Assembly: GCA_044351685.1 (NCBI GenBank)
Contig: JBILFK010000038.1
Location: 1-10,657, forward strand
Length of the DNA stretch: 10,657 bases
Direction of reading: 5' to 3'
Source: JALHRI01 sp044351685
GTDB lineage: Bacteria; Pseudomonadota; Alphaproteobacteria; Rickettsiales; UBA3002
In this document: positions 1 to 6,502 of the stretch, in pieces
How positions within the stretch are numbered: the stretch's first letter is position 1
How the letters are laid out: each line of letters begins with the position of its first letter
The notes under the pieces: generated by a model
What the model saw: the letters and a program-made list of their open reading frames with translations, nothing else
Told to the model about the DNA's origin: nothing
Database searches by the model: none
Program-made: the position numbers and the translations under genes

Positions 1-255
1 TATCTGGCGGCAATCAATCGCTTTAAAAGCGTGGTCGATAATTATCAAACCACCAGCCACGCTGCCGAAGCGCTGCACCGCTTAGTGGAATGCTATGTGA
101 GTTTGGGCGTGATGAAGGAAGCCAAACGCTACGCCGCCGTGCTTGGCTATAACTATCCGGGCAGCGAGTGGTATCAGTTCAGCTACAAGCTGATGAAGGG
201 CAATTTAAGCCCGGAAGAGCGTGAATCGATTTTCGATAAATACCTCGCGTTGTAG
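1..255 (+). CDS. bamD: Outer membrane protein assembly factor BamD, C-terminal part (5' end outside window)
   Basis: Only the last 84 codons are present; the frame is open from base 1 and ends at TAG 253-255. The family is the TPR-repeat lipoprotein of the BAM complex, which sits on the periplasmic face of the outer membrane and helps BamA insert beta-barrel proteins. The visible part begins YLAAINRFKSVVDNYQ, which reads like the end of one TPR helix pair. It continues with ALHRLVECYVSLGVMKEAKRY, another TPR-type helix-turn-helix, and then the typical BamD ending around LGYNYPGSEWYQ. The signal peptide and lipobox lie upstream and cannot be checked. recN starts 6 bp downstream, and bamD-recN-ligA is a familiar alphaproteobacterial order, which supports the call. 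I am fairly sure of the family from sequence pattern and context together. Confidence 0.87.
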   Translation, partial: YLAAINRFKSVVDNYQTTSHAAEALHRLVECYVSLGVMKEAKRYAAVLGYNYPGSEWYQFSYKLMKGNLSPEERESIFDKYLAL

Positions 256-261
256 GCCGCT

Positions 262-1923
262 ATGCTGCGGGCGTTATCCATCCAGAATCTGGTGTTATTC
301 AAAGAATCCGAAGTGGCCTTTGCTGCAGGCCTGAATGTGCTGACAGGCGAAACGGGTGCGGGCAAATCGCTGTTGCTTGATGCGCTTGGCCTAGTGCTTG
401 GTGGCCGCGCCGATGCCGGGCTGGTGCGCAGTGGTGCGCCAGTTGCGCATGTTGCGGCAGAATTTGTGCTGCATAAAAAACACCCGGCGTATGCGTTTTT
501 AGAAGCGCAGGGCATTGAAGCTGACGATACATTACTTCTGCGCCGCAGCGTTTCGGCTGACGGTAAAAGCAAAGCCTTCATTAACGATGTGAGTGTGACC
601 ATTGCGAGCTTGCGCACATTGGGTGAAATGCTGATTGAAATTCATGGCCAGCACGATCAGCGTGGCTTGCTGGATGCGAAAACCCACCGCGATGTGTTGG
701 ATGCTGCAGCAGGTTTAATGAAGCAGCGCGCTACACTAGCCGAAGCGTTCCGGCGTTGGAAGGAATGCGAAAGCCAGCTACTCGCGCTTGAGGCAAGCAT
801 TGCACAGTCCATTCGTGAAGAATCGTTTTTGCGGCACATGGCGGAAGAACTTTCACGGCTTGACCCCAAAGACGGCGAAGAAACCTTGCTGGTAGAACAG
901 CGCGTGCGCGCGCAGGCGCTGAGCAAAGCGCGCGATGCGCTGAAGCAAGTGCAGGAGATTTTTTCCAGCAAAACCTCGCCGCGCAGCCAGTTGCTGCAGG
1001 TGGAAAAAGCCGTGGAACGCGCACAGCTACCCGCCGAATTGCATCAGAAATTTGCCGAAGGCGTGAACCGCGCTATCAGCGAAGTGATGGAGCTGGAAGC
1101 GCAACTCGAAGAGCTAGCGCAACATAGCGCCCATGCGGGCGATGCGGGTGACGTGGATGAACGGTTATTTGCCCTGCGCGATGCGGCGCGCAAATACCGT
1201 GTGCCGGTCGATGGGCTGGAAGCGCTGCTGACGCAAACGCGCACGCAGCTTGCCACGCTGAATAACCAGCAGGATTTATTGGCAGGTGCCGAGAAGCAGG
1301 CAAAAATAACGCGCGAGGCCTATGTGGCATTGGCCGATGAAGTATCACAGGCGCGTACGGCCTATAGCCCAAAATTATGCAAGGCGATTGAGAAAGAACT
1401 GGCCGCATTGAAAATGGCCGCCACACAATTACGCGTGCAGCAAACACCATTGCCCGAAGCGCAATGGGGCGAAGCTGGCAATACGCTGGTGCAGTTTGAA
1501 GTGGCCACCAACCGGGGCGAAGCGTTTGGTAGCCTACAAAAAGTGGCCTCGGGCGGCGAGCTTTCGCGCATGCTGCTGGCGATGAAAGTGGTGCTGCATG
1601 GCGGTGATATCAGCACCAGCATTTTCGATGAAATTGATACCGGCACTGGCGGCGCCGTGGCTGAAGCGATTGGCCTGCGCCTCAAGCAGCTGGCGGCGCA
1701 CACGCAGGTGCTAGTAGTAACGCATTTGCCGCAGATTGCGGCGCTGGCGCACCATCATTTATTCATTTCCAAAACCAGCACGAAGCATGAAACCATCACC
1801 AGCATTCGCACGCTCGATGCTTCGGCGCGCGAAGAAGAAGTGGCGCGCATGATGTCGGGTGCGGAAATATCGGTGGAAGCCCGAAGCGCGGCCAAAAAAT
1901 TGCTGAAGGTTGCCACCGCATGA
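262..1923 (+). CDS. recN: DNA repair protein RecN (SMC-like ATPase)
   Basis: A full-length 553-aa RecN, the usual size for the family. RecN is a cytoplasmic SMC/ABC-type ATPase that acts early in recombinational repair of double-strand breaks. The N-terminal ATPase half carries the Walker A motif GETGAGKS at residues 29-36, after the family-typical opening LRALSIQNLVLF. The middle (about residues 150-380) is rich in Glu, Gln, Leu and Ala with heptad-like spacing, consistent with the antiparallel coiled coil. The C-terminal half has the ABC signature SGGELSR from residue 430 and the Walker B IFDEIDTG at 454-461, followed by the conserved VTHLPQIAA segment. The chosen ATG lies 6 bp after the bamD stop and no strong Shine-Dalgarno is visible, so translation may depend on readthrough from bamD. 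The stop overlaps the ligA start by 4 bp (ATGA 1920-1923). All catalytic motifs are intact. Confidence 0.97.
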   Translation: MLRALSIQNLVLFKESEVAFAAGLNVLTGETGAGKSLLLDALGLVLGGRADAGLVRSGAPVAHVAAEFVLHKKHPAYAFLEAQGIEADDTLLLRRSVSADGKSKAFINDVSVTIASLRTLGEMLIEIHGQHDQRGLLDAKTHRDVLDAAAGLMKQRATLAEAFRRWKECESQLLALEASIAQSIREESFLRHMAEELSRLDPKDGEETLLVEQRVRAQALSKARDALKQVQEIFSSKTSPRSQLLQVEKAVERAQLPAELHQKFAEGVNRAISEVMELEAQLEELAQHSAHAGDAGDVDERLFALRDAARKYRVPVDGLEALLTQTRTQLATLNNQQDLLAGAEKQAKITREAYVALADEVSQARTAYSPKLCKAIEKELAALKMAATQLRVQQTPLPEAQWGEAGNTLVQFEVATNRGEAFGSLQKVASGGELSRMLLAMKVVLHGGDISTSIFDEIDTGTGGAVAEAIGLRLKQLAAHTQVLVVTHLPQIAALAHHHLFISKTSTKHETITSIRTLDASAREEEVARMMSGAEISVEARSAAKKLLKVATA

Positions 1924-4028
1924 GGTCGGTTGCGGAACTGACATCGCACGAAGCCGAGGCAGAACTTGCACGCCTTGCAAAAGAAATTGCTGCACATGAT
2001 GCACGTTACTATCAGCACGATGCGCCGACCATTTCCGATAGCGCATACGATGCGCTTCGCCAGCGTAACGAAGCAATTGAAAAGCAGTTTCCGTTACTGG
2101 TGCGCGCCGATAGCCCAAGCAAACGTGTGGGGGCAAAAGCCGCCAAAGGTTTCAAAAAAATAAAACATTCACTGCCGATGCTTTCGCTTGCTAATGCCTT
2201 TACGCAGGAAGATGTAGCCGAGTTTATTCAGCGTGTGCGCGATTTTTTATCGCTGCCCGAAAAAGCAGCGCTTGAAATAGTGATGGAGCCGAAGATTGAT
2301 GGGCTTTCGTTCAGCGCGCGCTTTGAGCAGGGGAAACTAGTCTATGTTGCCACGCGCGGTGACGGCGAAGAAGGCGAAGATATTACCGCGAATATGCGAA
2401 CCATCGCCAGCTTTCCGCAGCTTCTTACGGGTGCGCCCGATGTGCTGGAAGTGCGCGGCGAAGTGTATATGAGCAAACAGGATTTTGCGGCACTAAACGC
2501 CGCGCGCCAAGAAGCAGGCGAAGCGTTGTTCGCCAACCCGCGCAATGCGGCGGCAGGCTCGCTACGGCAGCTTGACCAAGCGATTACGGCTACACGTAAA
2601 CTAAGTTATTTTGTGTATGGCTGGGGTGAGGTGAGTGCGCCTCTGGATTATACTCATTCTGGCGCTATGGAGAAACTATGTAGACTTGGGTTTAGAATTG
2701 CGCCTCGCAAGTCGCCTATTCCAACTTCTGACCTTCAGCATTCGATTAATAATGAAATCCAACCAGTTTTTATTATGAAAACTGTTGATGATATGGTGCG
2801 TTTTTACAATGGCTATGCAGACCTAAGACCTAGCTTAGATTACGATATTGATGGTTTGGTAGCAAAAGTTGAATCTCTCGATTACCAGCAGCGTTTGGGG
2901 CAGGTGGCGCGGGCGCCGCGCTGGGCTATTGCATGGAAATTCCCCGCTGAACAGGCCATTACCACGCTGCTTGGTATTGATATTCAGGTGGGGCGCACGG
3001 GCGCGCTTACGCCCGTTGCGCGGTTGCAGCCGGTGAATGTAGGCGGCGTGCTGGTAAGCAATGCGACATTACATAACGAAGATGAGATTGCCCGCAAAGA
3101 TGTGCGCGTGGGGGACAAAGTAGTGCTGCAACGCGCCGGCGATGTGATCCCGCAAATTGTGGGGCTGCATGCGCGCGGAGAAAACACCCAGCCATATACA
3201 TTTCCACACACATGCCCGGTATGCGGCGCACATGCGGTGCGCGACGAAGGCGAAGCGGTGCGCCGCTGCACCGGCGGCCTGAGCTGCAACGCGCAGGCGG
3301 TGGAACGATTAAAGCATTTTGTGGCGCGTGGCGCGATGGATATTGATGGGCTGGGCGCACGGCTGGTGGAAGAGTTTTTTGCCGAAGGAATTATTAAAAC
3401 CCCCGACGATATTTTTACCTTACAGCAGCGCGATGGCGAGGGCTTAACACGCCTGCGCAACCGCGAAGGGTTTGGCGAAAAATCGGTGAGCAATTTGTTT
3501 GCGGCGATTGAAGCCGCGCGCAACGTGCCGCTGCGGCGATTTATTTATGCGCTTGGTATTCGCCATATCGGTGAAGAAAATGCCAAGCTGATCGCCCGCC
3601 ATTACGGTAATGTGGCGGCATGGCGCCGTGGCGCTGAAACTGCCGAAACTGAATTGCTGGCGATCGATGGCGTGGGGCCGAAAGTGGCGCGTGCCATGCA
3701 CGAATTTTTTGCCGAGCCGCATAACATGACCATTCTCGATGCGCTGCTGGCACAGCTAAACATTGCCGATGAGGTAGTGGCGCAAAGTGATTCGCCGCTT
3801 GCGGGTAAAACGCTGGTGTTTACTGGCACGCTCACGCGGATGGGGCGGGCGGAAGCTAAGGCGCTTGCCGAATCGCTGGGTGCGAAGGTGGCCAGTAGCA
3901 TTTCTAAAAACACCGATTATCTGGTGGCGGGTGAAGCCGCGGGAAGCAAAATCAAACAGGCGGCCGAACTGAATATTGCTGTGCTGAACGAAGATGCATG
4001 GCTGCAACTTGCAGGAGTAACACGATGA
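1920..4028 (+). CDS. ligA: NAD+-dependent DNA ligase LigA
   Basis: 702 aa, a complete bacterial replicative and repair ligase that seals nicks using NAD+. Domains in order: the Ia NAD-binding domain (about 1-75, with the HDARYYQHDAPTISDSAYDALR motif split around residues 25-46); the adenylation domain with nucleophilic Lys125 in MEPKIDGLS; motif IV YDIDGLVAKV at 308-317 with Lys316; and motif V WAIAWKF with Lys340. The OB fold follows. A Cys4 zinc finger uses C432, C435, C450 and C456. Helix-hairpin-helix repeats occupy roughly 460-600, and the C-terminal BRCT domain (about 622-700) starts near SPLAGKTLVFTGTL. It overlaps recN by 4 bp at its start and prmA by 4 bp at its end, so it is almost certainly co-transcribed and translationally coupled. 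Odd point: codons for about residues 241-321 are markedly AT-richer than the rest (separate entry), although the catalytic motifs there are intact. Confidence 0.98.
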   Translation: MRSVAELTSHEAEAELARLAKEIAAHDARYYQHDAPTISDSAYDALRQRNEAIEKQFPLLVRADSPSKRVGAKAAKGFKKIKHSLPMLSLANAFTQEDVAEFIQRVRDFLSLPEKAALEIVMEPKIDGLSFSARFEQGKLVYVATRGDGEEGEDITANMRTIASFPQLLTGAPDVLEVRGEVYMSKQDFAALNAARQEAGEALFANPRNAAAGSLRQLDQAITATRKLSYFVYGWGEVSAPLDYTHSGAMEKLCRLGFRIAPRKSPIPTSDLQHSINNEIQPVFIMKTVDDMVRFYNGYADLRPSLDYDIDGLVAKVESLDYQQRLGQVARAPRWAIAWKFPAEQAITTLLGIDIQVGRTGALTPVARLQPVNVGGVLVSNATLHNEDEIARKDVRVGDKVVLQRAGDVIPQIVGLHARGENTQPYTFPHTCPVCGAHAVRDEGEAVRRCTGGLSCNAQAVERLKHFVARGAMDIDGLGARLVEEFFAEGIIKTPDDIFTLQQRDGEGLTRLRNREGFGEKSVSNLFAAIEAARNVPLRRFIYALGIRHIGEENAKLIARHYGNVAAWRRGAETAETELLAIDGVGPKVARAMHEFFAEPHNMTILDALLAQLNIADEVVAQSDSPLAGKTLVFTGTLTRMGRAEAKALAESLGAKVASSISKNTDYLVAGEAAGSKIKQAAELNIAVLNEDAWLQLAGVTR
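2641..2880 (+). other. AT-rich, atypical-codon segment inside ligA
   Basis: I counted 94 G+C in these 240 bases (39%). The 60 bases on each side (2581 back to 2521, and 2881-2940) each hold 39 G+C (65%). All three AGA arginine codons of the 702-codon gene fall here (residues 255, 259 and 303); the other arginines are CGN, apart from one AGG at residue 2. TTA, CTA and other A/T-ending codons are also concentrated here. The frame and ligase motif IV are preserved. This is compatible with replacement of an internal piece by homologous recombination with a lower-GC relative, or with locally relaxed selection. The edges are approximate. Confidence 0.6.
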
Positions 4029-4915
4029 AAAACCCCTTTGCGCAGCCCGTGATGCCACTGCAGCTGACCATGGAAGCGCCTGCAGAATTGCTGGATATTT
4101 TGGAATTGCTGCTGGAAGATGTGGTGTTGACGATTACCCGCCCGCTCGATAGCGTAACATCGCAGCTGATTGTGATTTTTGAAGATGCCGCGCGTGATGA
4201 GGTGATGGCACTGATTGCCAACATTGCCGAGCGGCAGAATGCGCCAATGCCAGTGTTGCATGAAGTGCGACTGCGCGACATTAACTGGGCCGAACAGGTG
4301 CAAAAAGATTTTCCGCCATTCACGGTGGCGCGGTTTTATGTGCATGGCTCGCATGTCGAAGGAGTGCCACCGCGCAATCGCTTTCCGTTACTGATCGATG
4401 CGGCGGCGGCCTTTGGCACCGGCGAACATGCCACCACGGCGGGCTGCCTGCGCGCCTTAGCTGCCGAAAAACAACGCCGCCCCTATGCGCCGCGCATTCT
4501 GGATATGGGCTGCGGCACGGCCATTTTAGCCATTGCCGCTGCTCGCTTGTGGAAAGGCGCGGAGATTGAAGCCTACGATAACGACCCGCAAGCCGTGCAT
4601 GTGGCGCAGCATAATATTCGCGCGAATCGCCCCCCCAAGCCGATTTATGCAGCGGTGAGCAATGGCTACAAACACCGCGATGTGAAACATGCGCGTGCCT
4701 ATGATATTATTGTAGCGAATATTCTGGCGCGGCCATTGATGCGCATGGCACGCGAAGCCACACGGAAACTGGCGCCGCACGCCACGCTGATTTTATCGGG
4801 CTTACTGGTGACGCAGGTGGCGATGGTTGCCTCGAGCTACCGAGCGCAAGGGCTGTATGTGCGCGAGATTATTCCGCAAGGAAGATGGGCGGTGCTGGTG
4901 TTGCAGCGTCGCTAA
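4025..4915 (+). CDS. prmA: Ribosomal protein L11 methyltransferase PrmA
   Basis: 296 aa from the ATG at 4025, close to the usual size of about 290. PrmA is a cytoplasmic SAM-dependent enzyme that methylates ribosomal protein L11. The frame is open upstream to an ATG at 3998, but the start at 4025 has AGGAG at 4013-4017 with 7-nt spacing and makes the same ATGA overlap with ligA that ligA makes with recN, so I chose it. The N-terminal domain (about 1-110) is the weakly conserved substrate-recognition part. The family motif GTGEHATT begins at G131, SAM motif I is LDMGCGT around D160-T165, the acidic residue binding the ribose is in EAYDND, and the N6-methylase-like ANIL lies at 231-234. Sitting behind ligA, it is the last gene of the + strand operon. 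The family assignment is secure; the methylated substrate is inferred from the family. Confidence 0.94.
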   Translation: MKNPFAQPVMPLQLTMEAPAELLDILELLLEDVVLTITRPLDSVTSQLIVIFEDAARDEVMALIANIAERQNAPMPVLHEVRLRDINWAEQVQKDFPPFTVARFYVHGSHVEGVPPRNRFPLLIDAAAAFGTGEHATTAGCLRALAAEKQRRPYAPRILDMGCGTAILAIAAARLWKGAEIEAYDNDPQAVHVAQHNIRANRPPKPIYAAVSNGYKHRDVKHARAYDIIVANILARPLMRMAREATRKLAPHATLILSGLLVTQVAMVASSYRAQGLYVREIIPQGRWAVLVLQRR

Positions 4916-4917
4916 TG

Positions 4918-4937
4918 CGCGGCGATTAGCCGCCGCG
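4918..4937. terminator. GC-rich hairpin at the convergent prmA / PG-binding gene junction
   Basis: CGCGGCG (4918-4924) and CGCCGCG (4931-4937) are perfect 7-bp complementary arms around a 6-nt loop. The loop holds the TAA stop of the minus-strand gene, and the hairpin begins 2 bases after the prmA stop. Its position between two converging genes suggests a shared transcription end. No run of T follows on either strand, so it is not a canonical intrinsic terminator and may only act as a pause or 3'-end stabiliser. Confidence 0.35.
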
Positions 4938-5882
4938 TGCGGCCTGCTGTTCGGGCCCACGGCCTGCAATGGCTTCGGGCGCACGCACGGTATCGCCCGA
5001 TGGAATGGGCGCTTCACGCACACCGGCGCGTGCCATATTGGCGCCGATATTCATGACGTCGCGCACCACATCGGCAGGCATTTTGGATTCCAGATAATCG
5101 ATGATTTTTTGCACCAGAGGATGCCGCGCAGATTTTTCTAATGCTGCGCCTGCTTCTGGTTTGGCGGCATCTTTGGTGGGCTGATCGGATTTTACCAACT
5201 CGACTGGTTTTTCAAGTTTTTGTGCTTGCTGGGCCTGTTGCGCTTGTTGCAGTTCGCTGGGCTGTTTTTGCTGGCCTGCAGCAGCTTCGGGCTGTGGCAC
5301 TTTATTGAGCGCATCGCGCAGCATATCGACCAGCTGCGCCTGTTGCGCGCCGGTAGTTTGGCGTAAGACATCTTGTTGTTGGCGTTGCTGCTGCTCGGCC
5401 TGCGATTTTTCGCTGGCCTGTTTATCGAGCGCTTCTTGCGTGACAACAGGTGCTGCTGCTGGAGTAATCTCGACAGGTTTTGTTTCAACTGCGGGTGCGG
5501 TTTCTTTTTGTGGAGCAGCACCCGCATTCACCACGGCCATTTCGGCAAGCGGGGTTTGCTGCAGCATGGTTTGCTGAAACAGATGCTTTTCGGCGATCGC
5601 TTTTTGTTCTTCTTCGCTGCTGCTGCTTTCGGGCTTACTATCGCCAGAATCGCCACTTAAAACGCCGTTCAGCCTGCGCAAGGTTTCTGGCCCGGCGATA
5701 CCATCGACACTTAAGCCCTGCGCCGATTGGAAGCTGCGCACCGCACCGGTGGTGAGACCATCATACATGCCGTTAATGGCATCGCTGGGGTAGAAATCGA
5801 TTTTGCTCAGGCGTTTTTGCAGCTCGGCGACAAAATCACCAGAGTCGCCGGGTTTAAGCGTAATCGTGCTGGGTAGAAACAT
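4926..5882 (-). CDS. Peptidoglycan-binding-domain protein with Gln-rich middle, function unknown
   Basis: 318 aa. Residues about 9-75 match the PG_binding_1 fold: the LKPGDSGDFVAELQKRLS opening, then YDGLTTGAVRSFQSAQGLSVDG and the GPETLRRLN ending. In other proteins this three-helix domain binds cell-wall peptidoglycan and is usually attached to a hydrolase or transpeptidase. No catalytic domain follows here. Residues 80-245 are low-complexity, rich in Gln, Ala, Glu and Pro, with Gln runs near 163-180 and 204-222. A short, probably helical stretch at about 253-290 precedes a Gly/Arg-rich end. The ATG is preceded in frame by TAA two codons upstream, so a missed N-terminal extension is excluded unless there is a sequence error. 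The start MFLPSTITLKPGDSG is not a signal peptide. A GGTGGG directly before the ATG is the only SD-like sequence. It lies 50 bp behind the orphan at 5933-6268, likely in the same transcript. The domain is clear; the role is unknown. Confidence 0.8.
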   Translation of the reverse strand: MFLPSTITLKPGDSGDFVAELQKRLSKIDFYPSDAINGMYDGLTTGAVRSFQSAQGLSVDGIAGPETLRRLNGVLSGDSGDSKPESSSSEEEQKAIAEKHLFQQTMLQQTPLAEMAVVNAGAAPQKETAPAVETKPVEITPAAAPVVTQEALDKQASEKSQAEQQQRQQQDVLRQTTGAQQAQLVDMLRDALNKVPQPEAAAGQQKQPSELQQAQQAQQAQKLEKPVELVKSDQPTKDAAKPEAGAALEKSARHPLVQKIIDYLESKMPADVVRDVMNIGANMARAGVREAPIPSGDTVRAPEAIAGRGPEQQAARGG

Positions 5883-5932
5883 CCCACCAGTTTAGCTTTT
5901 TCAGCGCCTGTAAGCAACCAATTCCGCGTGAA

Positions 5933-6268
5933 TCAGTGGGGCAAGGGGTTAAAAAGATCCTGACCACAGATTTCAAGCGAGCGTTTTTGAATCGCTGGAA
6001 TTAAATCGGCGCGAAACTGGCGTAAATCGCCATATCCGTGACGTTCGGCGGCTTGTGCCAGCACGGTTTCTGGGGTTTGGAGTATTTTTCCGGCATCGTG
6101 ATTGTAGGATCGGGCTAAATCTTTGAGGGCTTTGTTTAGCGCGGCTTCTGGGTCGTGAACGTGGCGGCATAACGCCGCCACGCACGTGGCAAAAGGTTCG
6201 GTAGTCGGGTGTTGCGTAGAAGGTAACGTTTCTACTGGCCGCACGCCAGACCAAGCGAGTGAATCCAT
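5933..6268 (-). CDS. Small conserved-or-orphan hypothetical protein (111 aa)
   Basis: I do not recognise this protein. It is taken as real because its ATG has AGGAG (6280-6276) with 7-nt spacing, and because it lies between a promoter-like region and a same-strand gene. It has no signal peptide or membrane segment. Residues 1-25 look disordered. From about residue 27 to 100 the pattern of Ala, Leu, Arg and His looks alpha-helical (ALNKALKDLARSYNHDAGK, then AAERHGYGDLRQFRADLIPAIQKR). It has two Cys in the first 35 residues (C29, C34) and one near the end (C100), too scattered to call a metal site. A CtrA-type box lies about 70-90 bp upstream of the start (6340-6355), so expression may be tied to the cell cycle or motility. 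It probably leads a two-gene unit with the downstream PG-binding protein. Confidence 0.62.
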   Translation of the reverse strand: MDSLAWSGVRPVETLPSTQHPTTEPFATCVAALCRHVHDPEAALNKALKDLARSYNHDAGKILQTPETVLAQAAERHGYGDLRQFRADLIPAIQKRSLEICGQDLFNPLPH

Positions 6269-6339
6269 TGCCGAGCTCCTGTTTGCGAGAAATTGTTTTT
6301 GTGTGTTCTTGATGACGAGGACAGACGTAGCAGCAAGAA

Positions 6340-6355
6340 GTTAATAGAAGGTTAA
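6340..6355 (-). promoter_or_regulatory. CtrA-type binding site (TTAA-N7-TTAAC)
   Basis: On the minus strand the sequence reads TTAACCTTCTATTAAC, an exact match to the full CtrA recognition pattern TTAA-N7-TTAAC known from Caulobacter and other alphaproteobacteria. It lies 72 bp upstream of the start codon at 6268 and reads towards that gene. In CtrA-activated promoters the box commonly overlaps the -35 region; I see no convincing -10 at the right distance, so the transcription start is unplaced. The motif match is direct; regulation is inferred. Confidence 0.6.
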
Positions 6356-6364
6356 GATTTGGCA

Positions 6365-6393
6365 CTGCATTGCACACAGGCTGTGCGGTGCAG
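6365..6393 (+). repeat. Inverted repeat with 12-bp RNA stem
   Basis: CTGCATTGCACA (6365-6376) and TGTGCGGTGCAG (6382-6393) flank a 5-nt loop. Read as + strand RNA, all 12 positions pair, two of them as U-G wobbles. Read as minus-strand RNA, the same two positions become A-C mismatches. No T tract follows within 15 nt on either strand. It lies in the 234-bp gap between dksA and the 111-aa gene, next to the CtrA box. Both flanking genes are on the minus strand. It could be an operator, an RNA structure, or chance. Confidence 0.4.
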
Positions 6394-6416
6394 CAAGAGG
6401 CCAAATAAACCGCTGA

Positions 6417-6445
6417 TTTTTATATATAAATACAGCGTTGCGCTG
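6417..6445 (-). terminator. Possible intrinsic terminator of dksA
   Basis: Read on the minus strand, CAGCG-CAA-CGCTG (6445-6433) forms a 5-bp stem with a 3-nt loop and is followed by a purely A/T stretch, TATTTATATATAAAAA (6432-6417). It starts 57 bp after the dksA stop. The stem is short and the T content of the tail is interrupted, so it is a weak candidate. Overlapping GACGCA/TGCGTC and AGCAGA/TCTGCT repeats just upstream (6447-6471) could form alternative hairpins. Confidence 0.4.
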
Positions 6446-6475
6446 GACGCATAGCAGAGGTGCGTCTGCTGCATA

Positions 6476-6484
6476 TGTGGATAA
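6476..6484 (-). promoter_or_regulatory. Consensus DnaA box (TTATCCACA)
   Basis: TGTGGATAA on the + strand is the exact complement of the 9-mer DnaA box TTATCCACA. It lies 18 bp after the dksA stop, 44 bp from an all-A/T 16-mer at 6417-6432. No second box is visible in the gap, so it does not make an origin by itself. One such match in 10 kb is not very improbable by chance. Confidence 0.35.
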
Positions 6485-6502
6485 GTTTGAAGTTAGGCGA
6501 TG

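Noticed and set aside
2984..3523. 179-aa open frame antisense to ligA
   Set aside because: Its composition is what GC-rich codon bias on the other strand gives; it has no recognisable motif, and ligA here contains the intact zinc finger and HhH regions.
6360..6374. TGGCAC followed by TTGCA on the + strand, resembling a third sigma-54 promoter
   Set aside because: The GG-GC spacing is 11 instead of 12 bp, which sigma-54 does not normally tolerate, and no + strand gene follows.
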